Origin: an uncultured Pelagibacteraceae bacterium
GTDB taxonomy: Bacteria > Pseudomonadota > Alphaproteobacteria > Pelagibacterales > Pelagibacteraceae
Assembly: GCA_902577075.1 (NCBI GenBank)
Contig: CACGXV010000001.1
Coordinates: 186,001 to 250,000 of the forward strand
DNA: 64,000 nucleotides
Direction: 5' to 3'
Position numbers and translations under genes: made by a program
Part shown: positions 10,213 through 18,291 of the stretch, piece by piece
Position numbering within the stretch: position 1 is the stretch's first letter
How the letters are laid out: each line of letters opens with the position of its first letter
The notes under the pieces: model-generated
The model's database searches: none
Seen by the model: only the letters and a program-made list of their open reading frames with translations
What the model was told of the DNA's origin: nothing

Positions 10213-10992
10213 ATGCTTACAAAAATACGTAGGCTTACTTTAAAAAAAAAAAATAAATCAAAAGTTGTTTGTTTAACTGCATATTCAAAAAACATAGCTG
10301 AGGAAATTGACCAGTATGCGGACTTAATACTTGTAGGAGACTCGCTTGGTTCAGTTTTATACAATTTTGATACTACAAGAAAAGTTAATCTCAAAATGAT
10401 GATAGAACATTCTAAGAGTGTAAGAAAAGGTGTCAAGAAAAGCTTAATGATAGTCGATATGCCTTTCGATACTTATAAAAACAAATCTCAAGCTCTTAAA
10501 AATTGTAAAAAAGTATTAAAAGAAACAAAGTGTGATGGTATTAAACTAGAAGGTGGTAGAAAACTAAATAACATAATTAAGTATTTGATTAATAATAAAA
10601 TTCCAGTCATGGGGCACATAGGCATTACTCCACAAACAACTAGAGGAAAATACAGATATAAAGGGAGAACAGCTTTTGAAAAAAAAAAATTACTCAAAGA
10701 TTCTAAATCATTAGAGGAGGCAGGTGTATTTGCAATAGTTCTAGAATGTATTGAAAGAAAGTTGGCTCAAGAAATTACTAAAACTGTCAAAATACCTACA
10801 ATAGGAATTGGATCTTCAAAATATTGTGATGGTCAGATTTTAGTTACAGATGATATTTTAGGTTTGACAAACTCAAAAATGAAATTTGTAAAAAAATATA
10901 TTAATTTAAAAAAAAATATAAGAAACGCTGTAAAAAAATTTCAAACAGATGTTAAGAATGGTTCTTACCCATCAATAAAATACTCATATTAA
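10213..10992 (+). CDS. panB: 3-methyl-2-oxobutanoate hydroxymethyltransferase
   Basis: Adds a hydroxymethyl group from 5,10-methylene-THF to 2-oxoisovalerate, giving ketopantoate for pantothenate and CoA. Hallmarks are CLTAYSKNIAE near the N-terminus, LVGDSLGSVLY (metal and substrate site), VMGHIGITPQT, and the GIGSSKYCDGQILVTDDILGL block. The 259-residue length is normal for the family. No panC adjoins it here. Its stop overlaps that of the convergent TerC-like gene by 4 bp. Confidence 0.95.
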   Translation: MLTKIRRLTLKKKNKSKVVCLTAYSKNIAEEIDQYADLILVGDSLGSVLYNFDTTRKVNLKMMIEHSKSVRKGVKKSLMIVDMPFDTYKNKSQALKNCKKVLKETKCDGIKLEGGRKLNNIIKYLINNKIPVMGHIGITPQTTRGKYRYKGRTAFEKKKLLKDSKSLEEAGVFAIVLECIERKLAQEITKTVKIPTIGIGSSKYCDGQILVTDDILGLTNSKMKFVKKYINLKKNIRNAVKKFQTDVKNGSYPSIKYSY

Positions 10993-11603
10993 AAGTATTT
11001 TTTAAACTGTTCATTAATTCTTAAGATTTCTAAATCAACAAGTCCGCCAATAATAAGTTGTATCGCAAGTAAAACAATAAATGCAATTCCTACATAAACA
11101 ACCCATAAATGTTTTTGTATATAATTAGCTAAATAAGTAGCCATTGCTCCAGTAAGAACTACGGATAAAATTAAACCAAATATCATAAAACCAAAGTTAC
11201 CTTTAGAAGCCCCAACGACACCTATAACATTGTCAAAACTAATTGTGATATCTGCAAAAAGAACTTTGTACATGCCCTTTGCAAAAGATGGTTCTAAAGA
11301 TTTTTTTGTGGGTGATTTTATTTGCTTTTGAGCTTGTAATAGATCTTTTCTTAAATCATTTACTATCCAAATTAAAAGTAAACCACCTAGAATTTTTATA
11401 AAATAAAATTTGAACAAATATGTTGCAAATACTGCAAATAAAATTTTAAAAATTAAAGCTCCAACCACTCCCCAAAATATGATTTTTTTTCTATTTTTCG
11501 GAACAAAATTAGCTGCAATTAGACCAATTATTATGGCGTTATCAGCTGCCAATATTATATCTATAAAGATAATTTGCAGTAAAATAAGGGCTTCTTCAAT
11601 CAA
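10989..11603 (-). CDS. TerC/YjbE-family integral membrane protein
   Basis: A 204-residue protein of about seven transmembrane helices. Two internally repeated acidic motifs, DIILAADNAIIIG near the start and DITISFDNVIGVVG mid-protein, are the paired Asp-bearing segments of the TerC family, members of which export Mn2+ or act with secretion-linked metalation. The metal substrate here is unproven. It is transcribed away from dctP, whose promoter shares the 114-bp divergent gap. The E. coli tellurite name should not be read as function. Confidence 0.85.
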   Translation of the reverse strand: MIEEALILLQIIFIDIILAADNAIIIGLIAANFVPKNRKKIIFWGVVGALIFKILFAVFATYLFKFYFIKILGGLLLIWIVNDLRKDLLQAQKQIKSPTKKSLEPSFAKGMYKVLFADITISFDNVIGVVGASKGNFGFMIFGLILSVVLTGAMATYLANYIQKHLWVVYVGIAFIVLLAIQLIIGGLVDLEILRINEQFKKYF

Positions 11604-11646
11604 GATAACTATATAATAGTAACAATTATTAATTTTTCAATAAATC

Positions 11647-11714
11647 TTGATAAAATTTTTATTGATTTAATAAATAATACATAATGAGATGTATTTTTTA
11701 AAAATTAAGGAGGA
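11647..11714 (+). promoter_or_regulatory. dctP promoter candidate and strong Shine-Dalgarno
   Basis: A TTGATA -35-like box at 11647-11652 is followed by an A+T-rich -10 region near 11671-11676. A small A+T hairpin (arms 11676-11682 and 11689-11695) then runs into a T stretch. AAGGAGGA at 11707-11714 is an almost perfect ribosome-binding site 3 bp before the dctP ATG and is clearly stronger than those of most neighbours. This fits a highly expressed binding protein. The promoter boxes are an inference; the ribosome site is directly visible. Confidence 0.5.
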
Positions 11715-11717
11715 TTA

Positions 11718-12689
11718 ATGAAAATTTTAAAAACTTTGTTTTCTATTTTATTTTCTGTCTTGTTAATAGCAAATGTAAATGCTTCTGAAAAGTGGGATAT
11801 GGCTCTAGCTTACGGTGCGAGTAACTTTCACTCTGCAAATGCAGCAGAATTTGCTAAAAACGTTTCAGAGAAAAGTGGAGGAAAACTAACAATAGTTACA
11901 CATCCTGGTGGATCATTATTTAAAGGTGGAGAAATCTTTAGAGCAGTAAGAACTGGTCAAGCACAGATGGGTGAAAGATTTATGTCAGCGTTAGGAAAAG
12001 TTGACCCTATTCTTGAAATCGACTCACAACCTTTTTTAGCAACATCATATGACGATGCTATGAAATTGTATCAAGCATCAAAGCCAGCAATCATTGAAAG
12101 TTTAAATCAAAAGGGATTAGTATTTTTATATGCTGTTCCATGGCCTGCACAAGGACTATATAGTAAAAATGAAATCAATAGTGTTTCAGATTTAGAAGGT
12201 TTAAAATTTAGAGCTTACAACTCTGCAACAATTAGAATTGCAGAACTTACAGGTATGGCTCCAACAAAAATTGAGGCAGCTGAAATTAGCCAAGCATTTT
12301 CAACTGGTGCAGTTGAAAGCATGATTACATCGCCAACAACTGGTAAAAATAGCAAAATATGGGAGAACGGTGTTAAATATTTTTATGATATTGCTGCCTG
12401 GTTCCCAAAAAACATGGTTGTTGCACATAGAGGATCTTGGAATAAGTTAGATGCAGATACTCAACTTTTAATTAAAAGAGAAGCTGCTGCTGCAGAAGAA
12501 AAGGGTTGGATGTTGTCTAGAGTTGGCAATATCGAAGATAAAAAAGCTCTAGCTGCTGCAGGAATGGTAGTAGGCAAAGTAAATGCTGATTTAGAGAAAC
12601 ATTTCCAAAAAGTTGGAAAAAAAATGGCAAAAGAATGGAAGAAAAAGGCTGGCAAAACAGGAGCTAGCGTACTTGCCGCATACAAATAA
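11718..12689 (+). CDS. dctP: TRAP transporter periplasmic solute-binding protein (DctP family)
   Basis: Binds a carboxylate in the periplasm and hands it to the DctQM permease. It has a signal peptide (about residues 1-22, ending VNAS-EK), then the DctP fold: the GEIFRAVRTGQAQMGE helix, the FRAYNSATIRIAELTGMAP hinge with the ligand-pairing Arg, and VESMITSPTTG. The opening YGASNFHSANAAEFAK and the AVPWPAQGLYSK loop resemble, from memory, the pyroglutamate-binding DctP subgroup studied in Bordetella. That suggests 5-oxoproline as substrate, in line with the pxp genes nearby. The ligand is inferred, not shown. It is followed by a terminator that separates it from dctQ. Confidence 0.92.
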   Translation: MKILKTLFSILFSVLLIANVNASEKWDMALAYGASNFHSANAAEFAKNVSEKSGGKLTIVTHPGGSLFKGGEIFRAVRTGQAQMGERFMSALGKVDPILEIDSQPFLATSYDDAMKLYQASKPAIIESLNQKGLVFLYAVPWPAQGLYSKNEINSVSDLEGLKFRAYNSATIRIAELTGMAPTKIEAAEISQAFSTGAVESMITSPTTGKNSKIWENGVKYFYDIAAWFPKNMVVAHRGSWNKLDADTQLLIKREAAAAEEKGWMLSRVGNIEDKKALAAAGMVVGKVNADLEKHFQKVGKKMAKEWKKKAGKTGASVLAAYK

Positions 12690-12701
12690 AATAATTATAA
12701 T

Positions 12702-12733
12702 AAAAAAGGCCGTTTAAAAAAACGGCCTTTTTT
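12702..12733 (+). terminator. Intrinsic terminator between dctP and dctQ
   Basis: A perfect 14-bp inverted repeat (arms 12702-12715 and 12720-12733, loop AAAA) has a GGCCG core and a closing T6 run. This is the clearest rho-independent terminator in the window. It is intragenic to the operon: its last T is the base before the dctQ ATG at 12734. It should let most transcripts stop after dctP and give excess binding protein over permease. When read through, it may also fold over the dctQ translation start. Confidence 0.9.
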
Positions 12734-13219
12734 ATGTTACAAAAAATTAACAAATCATTAAATAGTCTATATAATTATTCCGGATATATAGCTGCAATTT
12801 TCTTAATTCTAATAGCAGTTTTTATATTAACCGGAATTGCATCTAGAATTTTTGGTTTTTATATAAGGGGTTTAGCTGAATATTCAGGATATTGTATGGC
12901 TGCCTCATCTTTTTTTGCTCTTTCATATACATTCGTAAATGGGGGGCATATAAGAATCACATTATTTTTAGAAAAATCAACAGGTTTTAAAAAAAAATTT
13001 TTAGAAGTCTGGAGCTTAGTCGTCACAACAATATTCGCAGGCTATATGTCATATTATTTTATCAAAATGTTAAAAATTTCATACGAGTTTGAGGAAAGAA
13101 GTGAAGGTGCTGATGAAATTTTAATATGGATACCTCAGTGTAGTGTCGCTATTGGAGCAACACTTTTTTTTATATGCGCCTTTCATTTACTAATCATAAA
13201 AATTTATAATAATGATTGA
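12734..13219 (+). CDS. dctQ: TRAP transporter small permease subunit (DctQ family)
   Basis: The four-helix membrane subunit that joins the binding protein to DctM. Of its 161 residues, hydrophobic segments lie at about 18-38, 48-72, 92-112 and 130-155, the normal DctQ plan. The start at 12734 (MLQKINKSLNSLYNYSGY) matches family N-termini. It comes directly after the terminator T-run, so no free Shine-Dalgarno is present. It overlaps dctM by 8 bp, so the two permease genes are translationally coupled while dctP is set apart. Confidence 0.9.
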   Translation: MLQKINKSLNSLYNYSGYIAAIFLILIAVFILTGIASRIFGFYIRGLAEYSGYCMAASSFFALSYTFVNGGHIRITLFLEKSTGFKKKFLEVWSLVVTTIFAGYMSYYFIKMLKISYEFEERSEGADEILIWIPQCSVAIGATLFFICAFHLLIIKIYNND

Positions 13220-14522
13220 AATTTTATTAGCTATTTTTTTTATAACAGTTTTACTACTTTTTTTAAGCTCTGGAATATGGGTAGCAATAAGTATGATTGG
13301 CGTTTCTTCTATTGGAATGATTTTATTTACTTCTCGACCAGTTGGAGATGCGATGGCCACAACAATTTGGGGCGCATCGTCATCATGGACTCTGACTGCA
13401 TTACCTCTTTTTGTATGGATGGGAGAAATTTTATTTAGGACTAAATTGTCAGAAAATTTATTTGAAGGATTGGCCCCTTGGTTGCAGAAACTTCCTGGAG
13501 GTTTAATTCATGTCAATGTTGTTGGATGTGCATTGTTCGCAGCAATATCTGGATCTTCAGCTGCAACAGTTGCCACTGTTGGAAAAATGTCAATTCCAGA
13601 GCTAAGAAAAAGAAAATATCCAGAAAAAATTTTACTTGGAAGTCTAGCGGGCTCAGGCACTTTAGGATTATTAATCCCTCCTTCAATTATTTTAATTATC
13701 TATGGAGTAACTGTTCAGGAGTCTATTGCTAAACTATTTATAGCAGGAATTATTCCTGGAATAATGATTGCTCTTATATTTATGGGTTATGTAATCATTT
13801 GGTCATTGCTAAATAAAAATAAAATGCCCTTAACTGAAGAAAATTATTCATTTTTAAATAAATTAAGTAAATCAAAACAGCTAATACCTGTAATTTTATT
13901 AATCCTTTGTGTAATCGGCTCTATTTATACAGGAATTGCAACAGCAACTGAGGCTGCATCTTTAGGCGTTGTAGGAGCTTTAATACTTTCTTATTTTCAA
14001 AAAAGTTTGAATTTGAAAACTTTCAAGGAGTCTTTGCTTGGAGCAACAAAAACTTCATGTATGATTGCTTTCATTTTAGCTGGAGCAACATTTTTATCAC
14101 TCGCAATGGGATTTACTGGCCTTCCTAGAAATCTAGCTATTTGGATACAAAACATGGAATTATCGCCATACGTTTTAATTTTTGTATTAATGATTTTTTA
14201 TATAATTTTGGGTATGTTTCTTGACGGAATTTCAGCAGTTGTTCTGACAATGGCAATTATAGAACCTATGATAAGGCAGGCAGGCTTTGATATGATTTGG
14301 TTTGGGATATTTTTAGTTATAGTTGTTGAAATGGCACAAATTACTCCGCCAGTTGGATTTAATTTATTTGTTTTACAAGGTATGGCTAACAAAGATATGG
14401 GTTACATCGCTAAAAGTGCTTTTCCGTTATTCTTGTTAATGATATTTGCAGTAATCTTAATTGTTTTGTTTCCCCAAATAGCATTATGGATGCCTGAGCA
14501 AATGATTCAAAATATAAACTAA
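13212..14522 (+). CDS. dctM: TRAP transporter large permease subunit (DctM family)
   Basis: The ion-coupled transport channel. The 436-residue, about 12-helix protein has family signatures ISGSSAATVATVGKMSIPELRKRKYP, GSGTLGLLIPPSIILIIYGV, and the second-half repeat FLDGISAVVLTMAIIEP with ITPPVGFNLFVLQG. The length is typical. Its start overlaps the end of dctQ by 8 bp, and its stop overlaps the convergent TPR gene by 4 bp. Substrate is set by DctP, for which pyroglutamate is the best contextual guess. Confidence 0.95.
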   Translation: MIEILLAIFFITVLLLFLSSGIWVAISMIGVSSIGMILFTSRPVGDAMATTIWGASSSWTLTALPLFVWMGEILFRTKLSENLFEGLAPWLQKLPGGLIHVNVVGCALFAAISGSSAATVATVGKMSIPELRKRKYPEKILLGSLAGSGTLGLLIPPSIILIIYGVTVQESIAKLFIAGIIPGIMIALIFMGYVIIWSLLNKNKMPLTEENYSFLNKLSKSKQLIPVILLILCVIGSIYTGIATATEAASLGVVGALILSYFQKSLNLKTFKESLLGATKTSCMIAFILAGATFLSLAMGFTGLPRNLAIWIQNMELSPYVLIFVLMIFYIILGMFLDGISAVVLTMAIIEPMIRQAGFDMIWFGIFLVIVVEMAQITPPVGFNLFVLQGMANKDMGYIAKSAFPLFLLMIFAVILIVLFPQIALWMPEQMIQNIN

Positions 14523-15004
14523 TATTTTGATTTTCTTGATCCGTCTATAATTTCTTTTAATTCTTGATATTCTTCACAATTACAACTTCTTAAAACTTCT
14601 AATCTTTCTTTTGCCAAATCTATTCTGTTTGTAACGACATATAATTCACCTAAGTATTCATTTATTCCAACATGATTTGGTTCAACTTGTAAACCTAGTA
14701 AGTAATATTTCTCTCCAGCTTCAAAATCTCCAAGTTTTCTAGTTGTAAAACCTAAATAATTCAAAGTATCAGCCTGTAATGGTTTTTTTTTATCTAATTC
14801 CAATAAAATCTTTTGGGCTTTTTTGTATCTTTTTAAAGCTTTATCTTTTTTATCTTTCGACTCATATTTTTTTGCAGCCTCAATCAATTTTACTGCATTT
14901 TTATAACTTGGTTTTTTATCTGATGAACTTGTTCCAGCCGCAAAAGATTGAGCAGAAAAAGTCAAAAGTAAAAATAAGGTTAAATATATTTTAATAATCT
15001 TCAT
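14519..15004 (-). CDS. Exported TPR-repeat protein
   Basis: A 161-residue protein with a signal peptide (MKIIKIYLTLFLLLTFSAQSFA) and two to three TPR-like repeats (YLGFTTRKLGDFEAGEKYYL; YLGELYVVTNRIDLAKERLE), then a C-terminal CNCEEYQELKEIIDG. It is likely periplasmic. It overlaps the pxpA stop by 4 bp and is transcribed with it, between the TRAP genes and the 5-oxoprolinase genes. No catalytic motif is seen, and its role in that context is unknown. Confidence 0.75.
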   Translation of the reverse strand: MKIIKIYLTLFLLLTFSAQSFAAGTSSSDKKPSYKNAVKLIEAAKKYESKDKKDKALKRYKKAQKILLELDKKKPLQADTLNYLGFTTRKLGDFEAGEKYYLLGLQVEPNHVGINEYLGELYVVTNRIDLAKERLEVLRSCNCEEYQELKEIIDGSRKSKY

Positions 15005-15774
15005 AGAAATTTACTCATTTTATTTAGAGGTTTTAAATTTAAATTATTTTCTAATAAATTTTGTTTTACAAACATTGCAGTTTCCAATGAGCTTATATTA
15101 TCACCATGTATGCAGACAGAGTCAATTTCACAAGGTATTTGTTTACCACTGTGACAATTAAGGGTTTGGTTTTTAACCATATTCAATACATGATTTTTAG
15201 CTTGAGTGGGATCTGTTATTAAAGCATGGTCTTTTGTTCTAGAAACTAGCGTTCCATCATCTTCATAATTTCTGTCGGCAAATATTTCACAGGCAATTTT
15301 CATATTAAGTTTTTTTGCTGCTATTTCCATTTTAGAACCAGTAGGTACTAAATAAATGATATCTTTATCAATTTGGTATATTGATTTAGCTAAAGTTGTT
15401 GCTAGATCTAAGTCCTCACATGCCATATTATTCAACGCACCATGCGGTTTAATATGTGAAACCTTTTCTCCTTGTAGATTAGCTATATTTTGTAATATCT
15501 CATATTGATCAATAATTAGTTTATTTATTTCGCTAGCCGAAAGGTTCATTCTTTTACGTCCAAAATTTCCAGGGTCATTAAATGATGGGTGGGCTCCAAT
15601 GCTAACATTATTTTCTTTAGAAATTTTTACTACTTCTTGCATTGTCTGCTCATCACCTGCATGATATCCGCATGCCACATTAGCAGAATTTACAATTTTT
15701 AGTAACTCAGGATCATTTTCATTTGAATGATGCTTTGATTTTTCACCTAAATCACAATTTAAATTAATTTCCAT
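15001..15774 (-). CDS. pxpA: 5-oxoprolinase subunit A (LamB/YcsF family)
   Basis: With PxpB and PxpC it hydrolyses 5-oxoproline (pyroglutamate) to glutamate using ATP. The family N-terminus INLNCDLGEKSK, SANVACGYHAGDEQTM, GAHPSFNDPGNFGRK, IKPHGALNN and FADRNYEDDGTLVSR are all clear. I chose ATG 15774 (MEINLNCDLGE) because the longer start at 15798 adds eight non-family residues and leaves 3 bp to the divergent pxpB. Unusually, pxpA points away from pxpB/pxpC, with at most 27 bp between start codons. Confidence 0.93.
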   Translation of the reverse strand: MEINLNCDLGEKSKHHSNENDPELLKIVNSANVACGYHAGDEQTMQEVVKISKENNVSIGAHPSFNDPGNFGRKRMNLSASEINKLIIDQYEILQNIANLQGEKVSHIKPHGALNNMACEDLDLATTLAKSIYQIDKDIIYLVPTGSKMEIAAKKLNMKIACEIFADRNYEDDGTLVSRTKDHALITDPTQAKNHVLNMVKNQTLNCHSGKQIPCEIDSVCIHGDNISSLETAMFVKQNLLENNLNLKPLNKMSKFL

Positions 15775-15801
15775 AATTAATGGCTTAAAGTATAACATGG
15801 C

Positions 15802-16476
15802 ATGATAAAAAATATATCAAATCTTGGTGACGCAGCTTTATACTGTGACTTTGGAAATGATGTAAACAGGGAAATAAATTTAAATGTAATTCAATTTTTT
15901 AAAAATATAAAGAAAAGCAATATTCCTGGTATTACAAATATTACACCAAGTTATAATAAATTGATAATTAGTTTTGACCTAAGCATTACTAGCTTTGATA
16001 AAATTAAAACAGAAGTTGAACAATTAAATTTCAAAAATGAAATAGTGAATGTAGGTAATCTCATTAATATACCTGTCTGCTGTGACAACAATTTTGCTCT
16101 TGATATAAAAAGATTAGAAAAATTGTTAAATCTTGACAAAGAGGAAATTTATAAAAAATTTTTTTCTAAAAAATATTATTGTTATATGACAGGATTTATT
16201 GCTGGTATGCCATTTTTGGGAGATTTGGATGGTTCATTACATGCTAGACGTCTAGACACTCCAAGGGTTAAAGTACCAAAAAACTCTATAGGATTAACAG
16301 AACAATTTTGTAATATTTATACATTTGAAAGTCCTGGTGGATGGAACATAATTGGAAAAACTCCTTTAGATATATTCGACAATAAAAATAACAGTTCACC
16401 AAATTTAATTAACCCAGGTGATACGATATCATTTTTTCAAATATCAAAATCAGAATTCGAAAAAAAATATGACTGA
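15802..16476 (+). CDS. pxpB: 5-oxoprolinase subunit B (KipI-like)
   Basis: A cyclophilin-like carboxyltransferase domain protein of 224 residues that pairs with PxpC. Diagnostic stretches are GDAALYCDFG at the N-terminus, GFIAGMPFLGDLDGSLHARRLDTPRVKVP, the VPKNSIGLTEQFCNIYTFESPGGWNIIGKTPL block, and NPGDTISF at the C-terminus. These are the usual conserved elements of KipI/PxpB. The ribosome site before ATG 15802 is weak. The gene overlaps pxpC by 8 bp. Confidence 0.94.
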   Translation: MIKNISNLGDAALYCDFGNDVNREINLNVIQFFKNIKKSNIPGITNITPSYNKLIISFDLSITSFDKIKTEVEQLNFKNEIVNVGNLINIPVCCDNNFALDIKRLEKLLNLDKEEIYKKFFSKKYYCYMTGFIAGMPFLGDLDGSLHARRLDTPRVKVPKNSIGLTEQFCNIYTFESPGGWNIIGKTPLDIFDNKNNSSPNLINPGDTISFFQISKSEFEKKYD

Positions 16477-17416
16477 AAATTATTTTGAGGTTTTAAGACC
16501 TGGTATAAATACAACTTTTCAAGATAATGGTAGAAAAAATTTCTATCATATAGGAATACCTTTTAGTGGTGCGATGGATAATAGAAATTTTGTTATAGCT
16601 AATGCTATTTCAAATAATAAAAAAAATAGTCCTGTTATAGAATTTGCACTACAAGGGCCAAAATTGAGATACAAAGGTGATAAAGTTTATTTTAATGTCA
16701 CTGGTGATGTAAACTTTCAAATATTAAGAAAAAATAAAATAGAAGAAGGAGTTTGTTATCAAAATCTTGTTTTAGAAAATAATGATTGTTTAGATCTTAT
16801 ATCCACTAATAGATCTGTTTATGGTTATTTATCTATAAATGCATCATTTAAAATAGATTTTTATCTTGATAGTTGCTCAGTAAATACAAAAGCAGAAATT
16901 GGTGCTAACAATGGGAAAATATTACAGAAAAATCAAATAATTAAAATAGAAAATATTACAAAAAAATATTCTTCGAATAAATTAGATTACATAATTTCAA
17001 AAATTGAAAATATTAGAGTAATAAAAGGACCACACTTTGATTATTTTTCTGAAACCGCAAAAGAATTATTTTTTAAAGAAAAATTTAGAATAACAAAATT
17101 GACTGATAGAATGGGAATTAGATTAGACGGTCCAAAAATTGAAAACATAAAATATACAAACATCAAATCTGAGGGATTAGTTAAAGGAACGATTCAAATA
17201 ACAGCTGATGGTGACCCAATTGTTATGCTTTCGGATCATGGAACTATTGGTGGTTATCCTAAAATTGGAGTTGTTATAAGTGCTGATTACGATAAGCTAG
17301 TCCAAATACCACCCGGAAGTAAAATAAAATTTAAAGAAATCAATTTAAAAGACGCTGAAACTATTTACAAACTTTATGAAATGGAAACCCGAAATTTAAT
17401 ATCTAAAATTAAATGA
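16469..17416 (+). CDS. pxpC: 5-oxoprolinase subunit C (KipA-like, biotin-dependent carboxyltransferase fold)
   Basis: Partner of PxpB in ATP-dependent 5-oxoproline ring opening. Family features include FEVLRPGINTTFQDNGR, FSGAMDNRNFVIANAI, EFALQGPKL, a TDRMGIRLDGP block and DHGTIGGYPKIGVVISADYDKL near the C-terminus. I start at ATG 16469 (MTENYFEVLRPG), which fits the family. The upstream in-frame start at 16418 would lie deep inside pxpB. Its stop shares ATGA with the next gene, so the downstream DMT permease is in the same transcript. Confidence 0.93.
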   Translation: MTENYFEVLRPGINTTFQDNGRKNFYHIGIPFSGAMDNRNFVIANAISNNKKNSPVIEFALQGPKLRYKGDKVYFNVTGDVNFQILRKNKIEEGVCYQNLVLENNDCLDLISTNRSVYGYLSINASFKIDFYLDSCSVNTKAEIGANNGKILQKNQIIKIENITKKYSSNKLDYIISKIENIRVIKGPHFDYFSETAKELFFKEKFRITKLTDRMGIRLDGPKIENIKYTNIKSEGLVKGTIQITADGDPIVMLSDHGTIGGYPKIGVVISADYDKLVQIPPGSKIKFKEINLKDAETIYKLYEMETRNLISKIK

Positions 17417-18291
17417 ATTTAATTTCAAAATTACCAGGACCATTATTAATTTTTCTTGGTGCATTTTGTCTTAGTTTTGGAGGTTTAATTGTAAAATCGT
17501 TTGAAGGATCAACTTTATGGCAAATACTATTCTGGAGACAAGTTTTTTTTATAATAACTGTAACTATATTTTTATTTTTTAATTATAAAAAGAATGTATT
17601 TAGCAAAATTTATTTATCAGGAATTCCAGGATTAATTGGAGGTATTATTCTTGGTATTGGTTTTAGTAGTTATGTTTTTGCCATGTATAATACTACAGTT
17701 GCCAATACTAATTTTATTATCCAGACGCAGACAATTTTTTTAGCAATTTTTGGTTATTTTTTTTTAAAAGAGAAAATTTCAAAAATTACACTAGCGTCAA
17801 TTATTTTAGCAATATCAGGTTTAATACTTATGCTTGGAAATACCCTTTCAAGTGGTCAAATGTCAGGAAACATTGTTGCTTTTGTAATGCCTATTACATT
17901 TGCAATTTTAATTTTAATTGTAAGAAAGTATCCGACTGTGGATATGGTACCTCTTCAACTAGTAGCAGGTATAGTTGCTATGATTATTGGTTTCTTAGCG
18001 TCAACTAAAATTTCTGTATCTATGTACGATATATTTTTAGCATTTTTATCAGGTACATTTCAAATAGGGCTTGGTTTTATATTTATAACAATTGGAGCTA
18101 AAAAAACATTATCTGCAATGGTTGGTATAATTATGCTAACAGAGGCAATTTTAGGTCCTATGTGGGCATGGCTTTTTGTAAATGAAAATCCATCATTTCA
18201 CGTATTAATTGGTGGCGGAATAATAATATTTGCAGTTTTTCTACAATTTGTCTCATCATTTAAAGGTGAAAATAAATATAATCCTCAATAA
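17413..18291 (+). CDS. EamA/DMT-family permease (first of four)
   Basis: A 292-residue inner-membrane protein with about ten transmembrane helices made of two EamA repeats. The first repeat ends FFLKEKISKITLASIILAISGLILML and the second has TEAILGPMWAWLFVNENPS, the usual EamA signature. Substrates in this superfamily range from amino acids to nucleotides and cannot be read here. It overlaps pxpC by 4 bp and the next gene by 1 bp, sitting between pyroglutamate genes and the lipid island. Confidence 0.88.
   Translation: MNLISKLPGPLLIFLGAFCLSFGGLIVKSFEGSTLWQILFWRQVFFIITVTIFLFFNYKKNVFSKIYLSGIPGLIGGIILGIGFSSYVFAMYNTTVANTNFIIQTQTIFLAIFGYFFLKEKISKITLASIILAISGLILMLGNTLSSGQMSGNIVAFVMPITFAILILIVRKYPTVDMVPLQLVAGIVAMIIGFLASTKISVSMYDIFLAFLSGTFQIGLGFIFITIGAKKTLSAMVGIIMLTEAILGPMWAWLFVNENPSFHVLIGGGIIIFAVFLQFVSSFKGENKYNPQ

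Noticed and set aside
11604..11717. Riboswitch or structured leader upstream of dctP
   Set aside because: I could find no conserved aptamer core such as the glycine or SAM types; only a short A+T hairpin is present.
13478..13732. 84-codon open frame inside dctM in another frame, Cys/Trp-rich
   Set aside because: Lies wholly in the conserved dctM frame and has odd composition; shadow frame.
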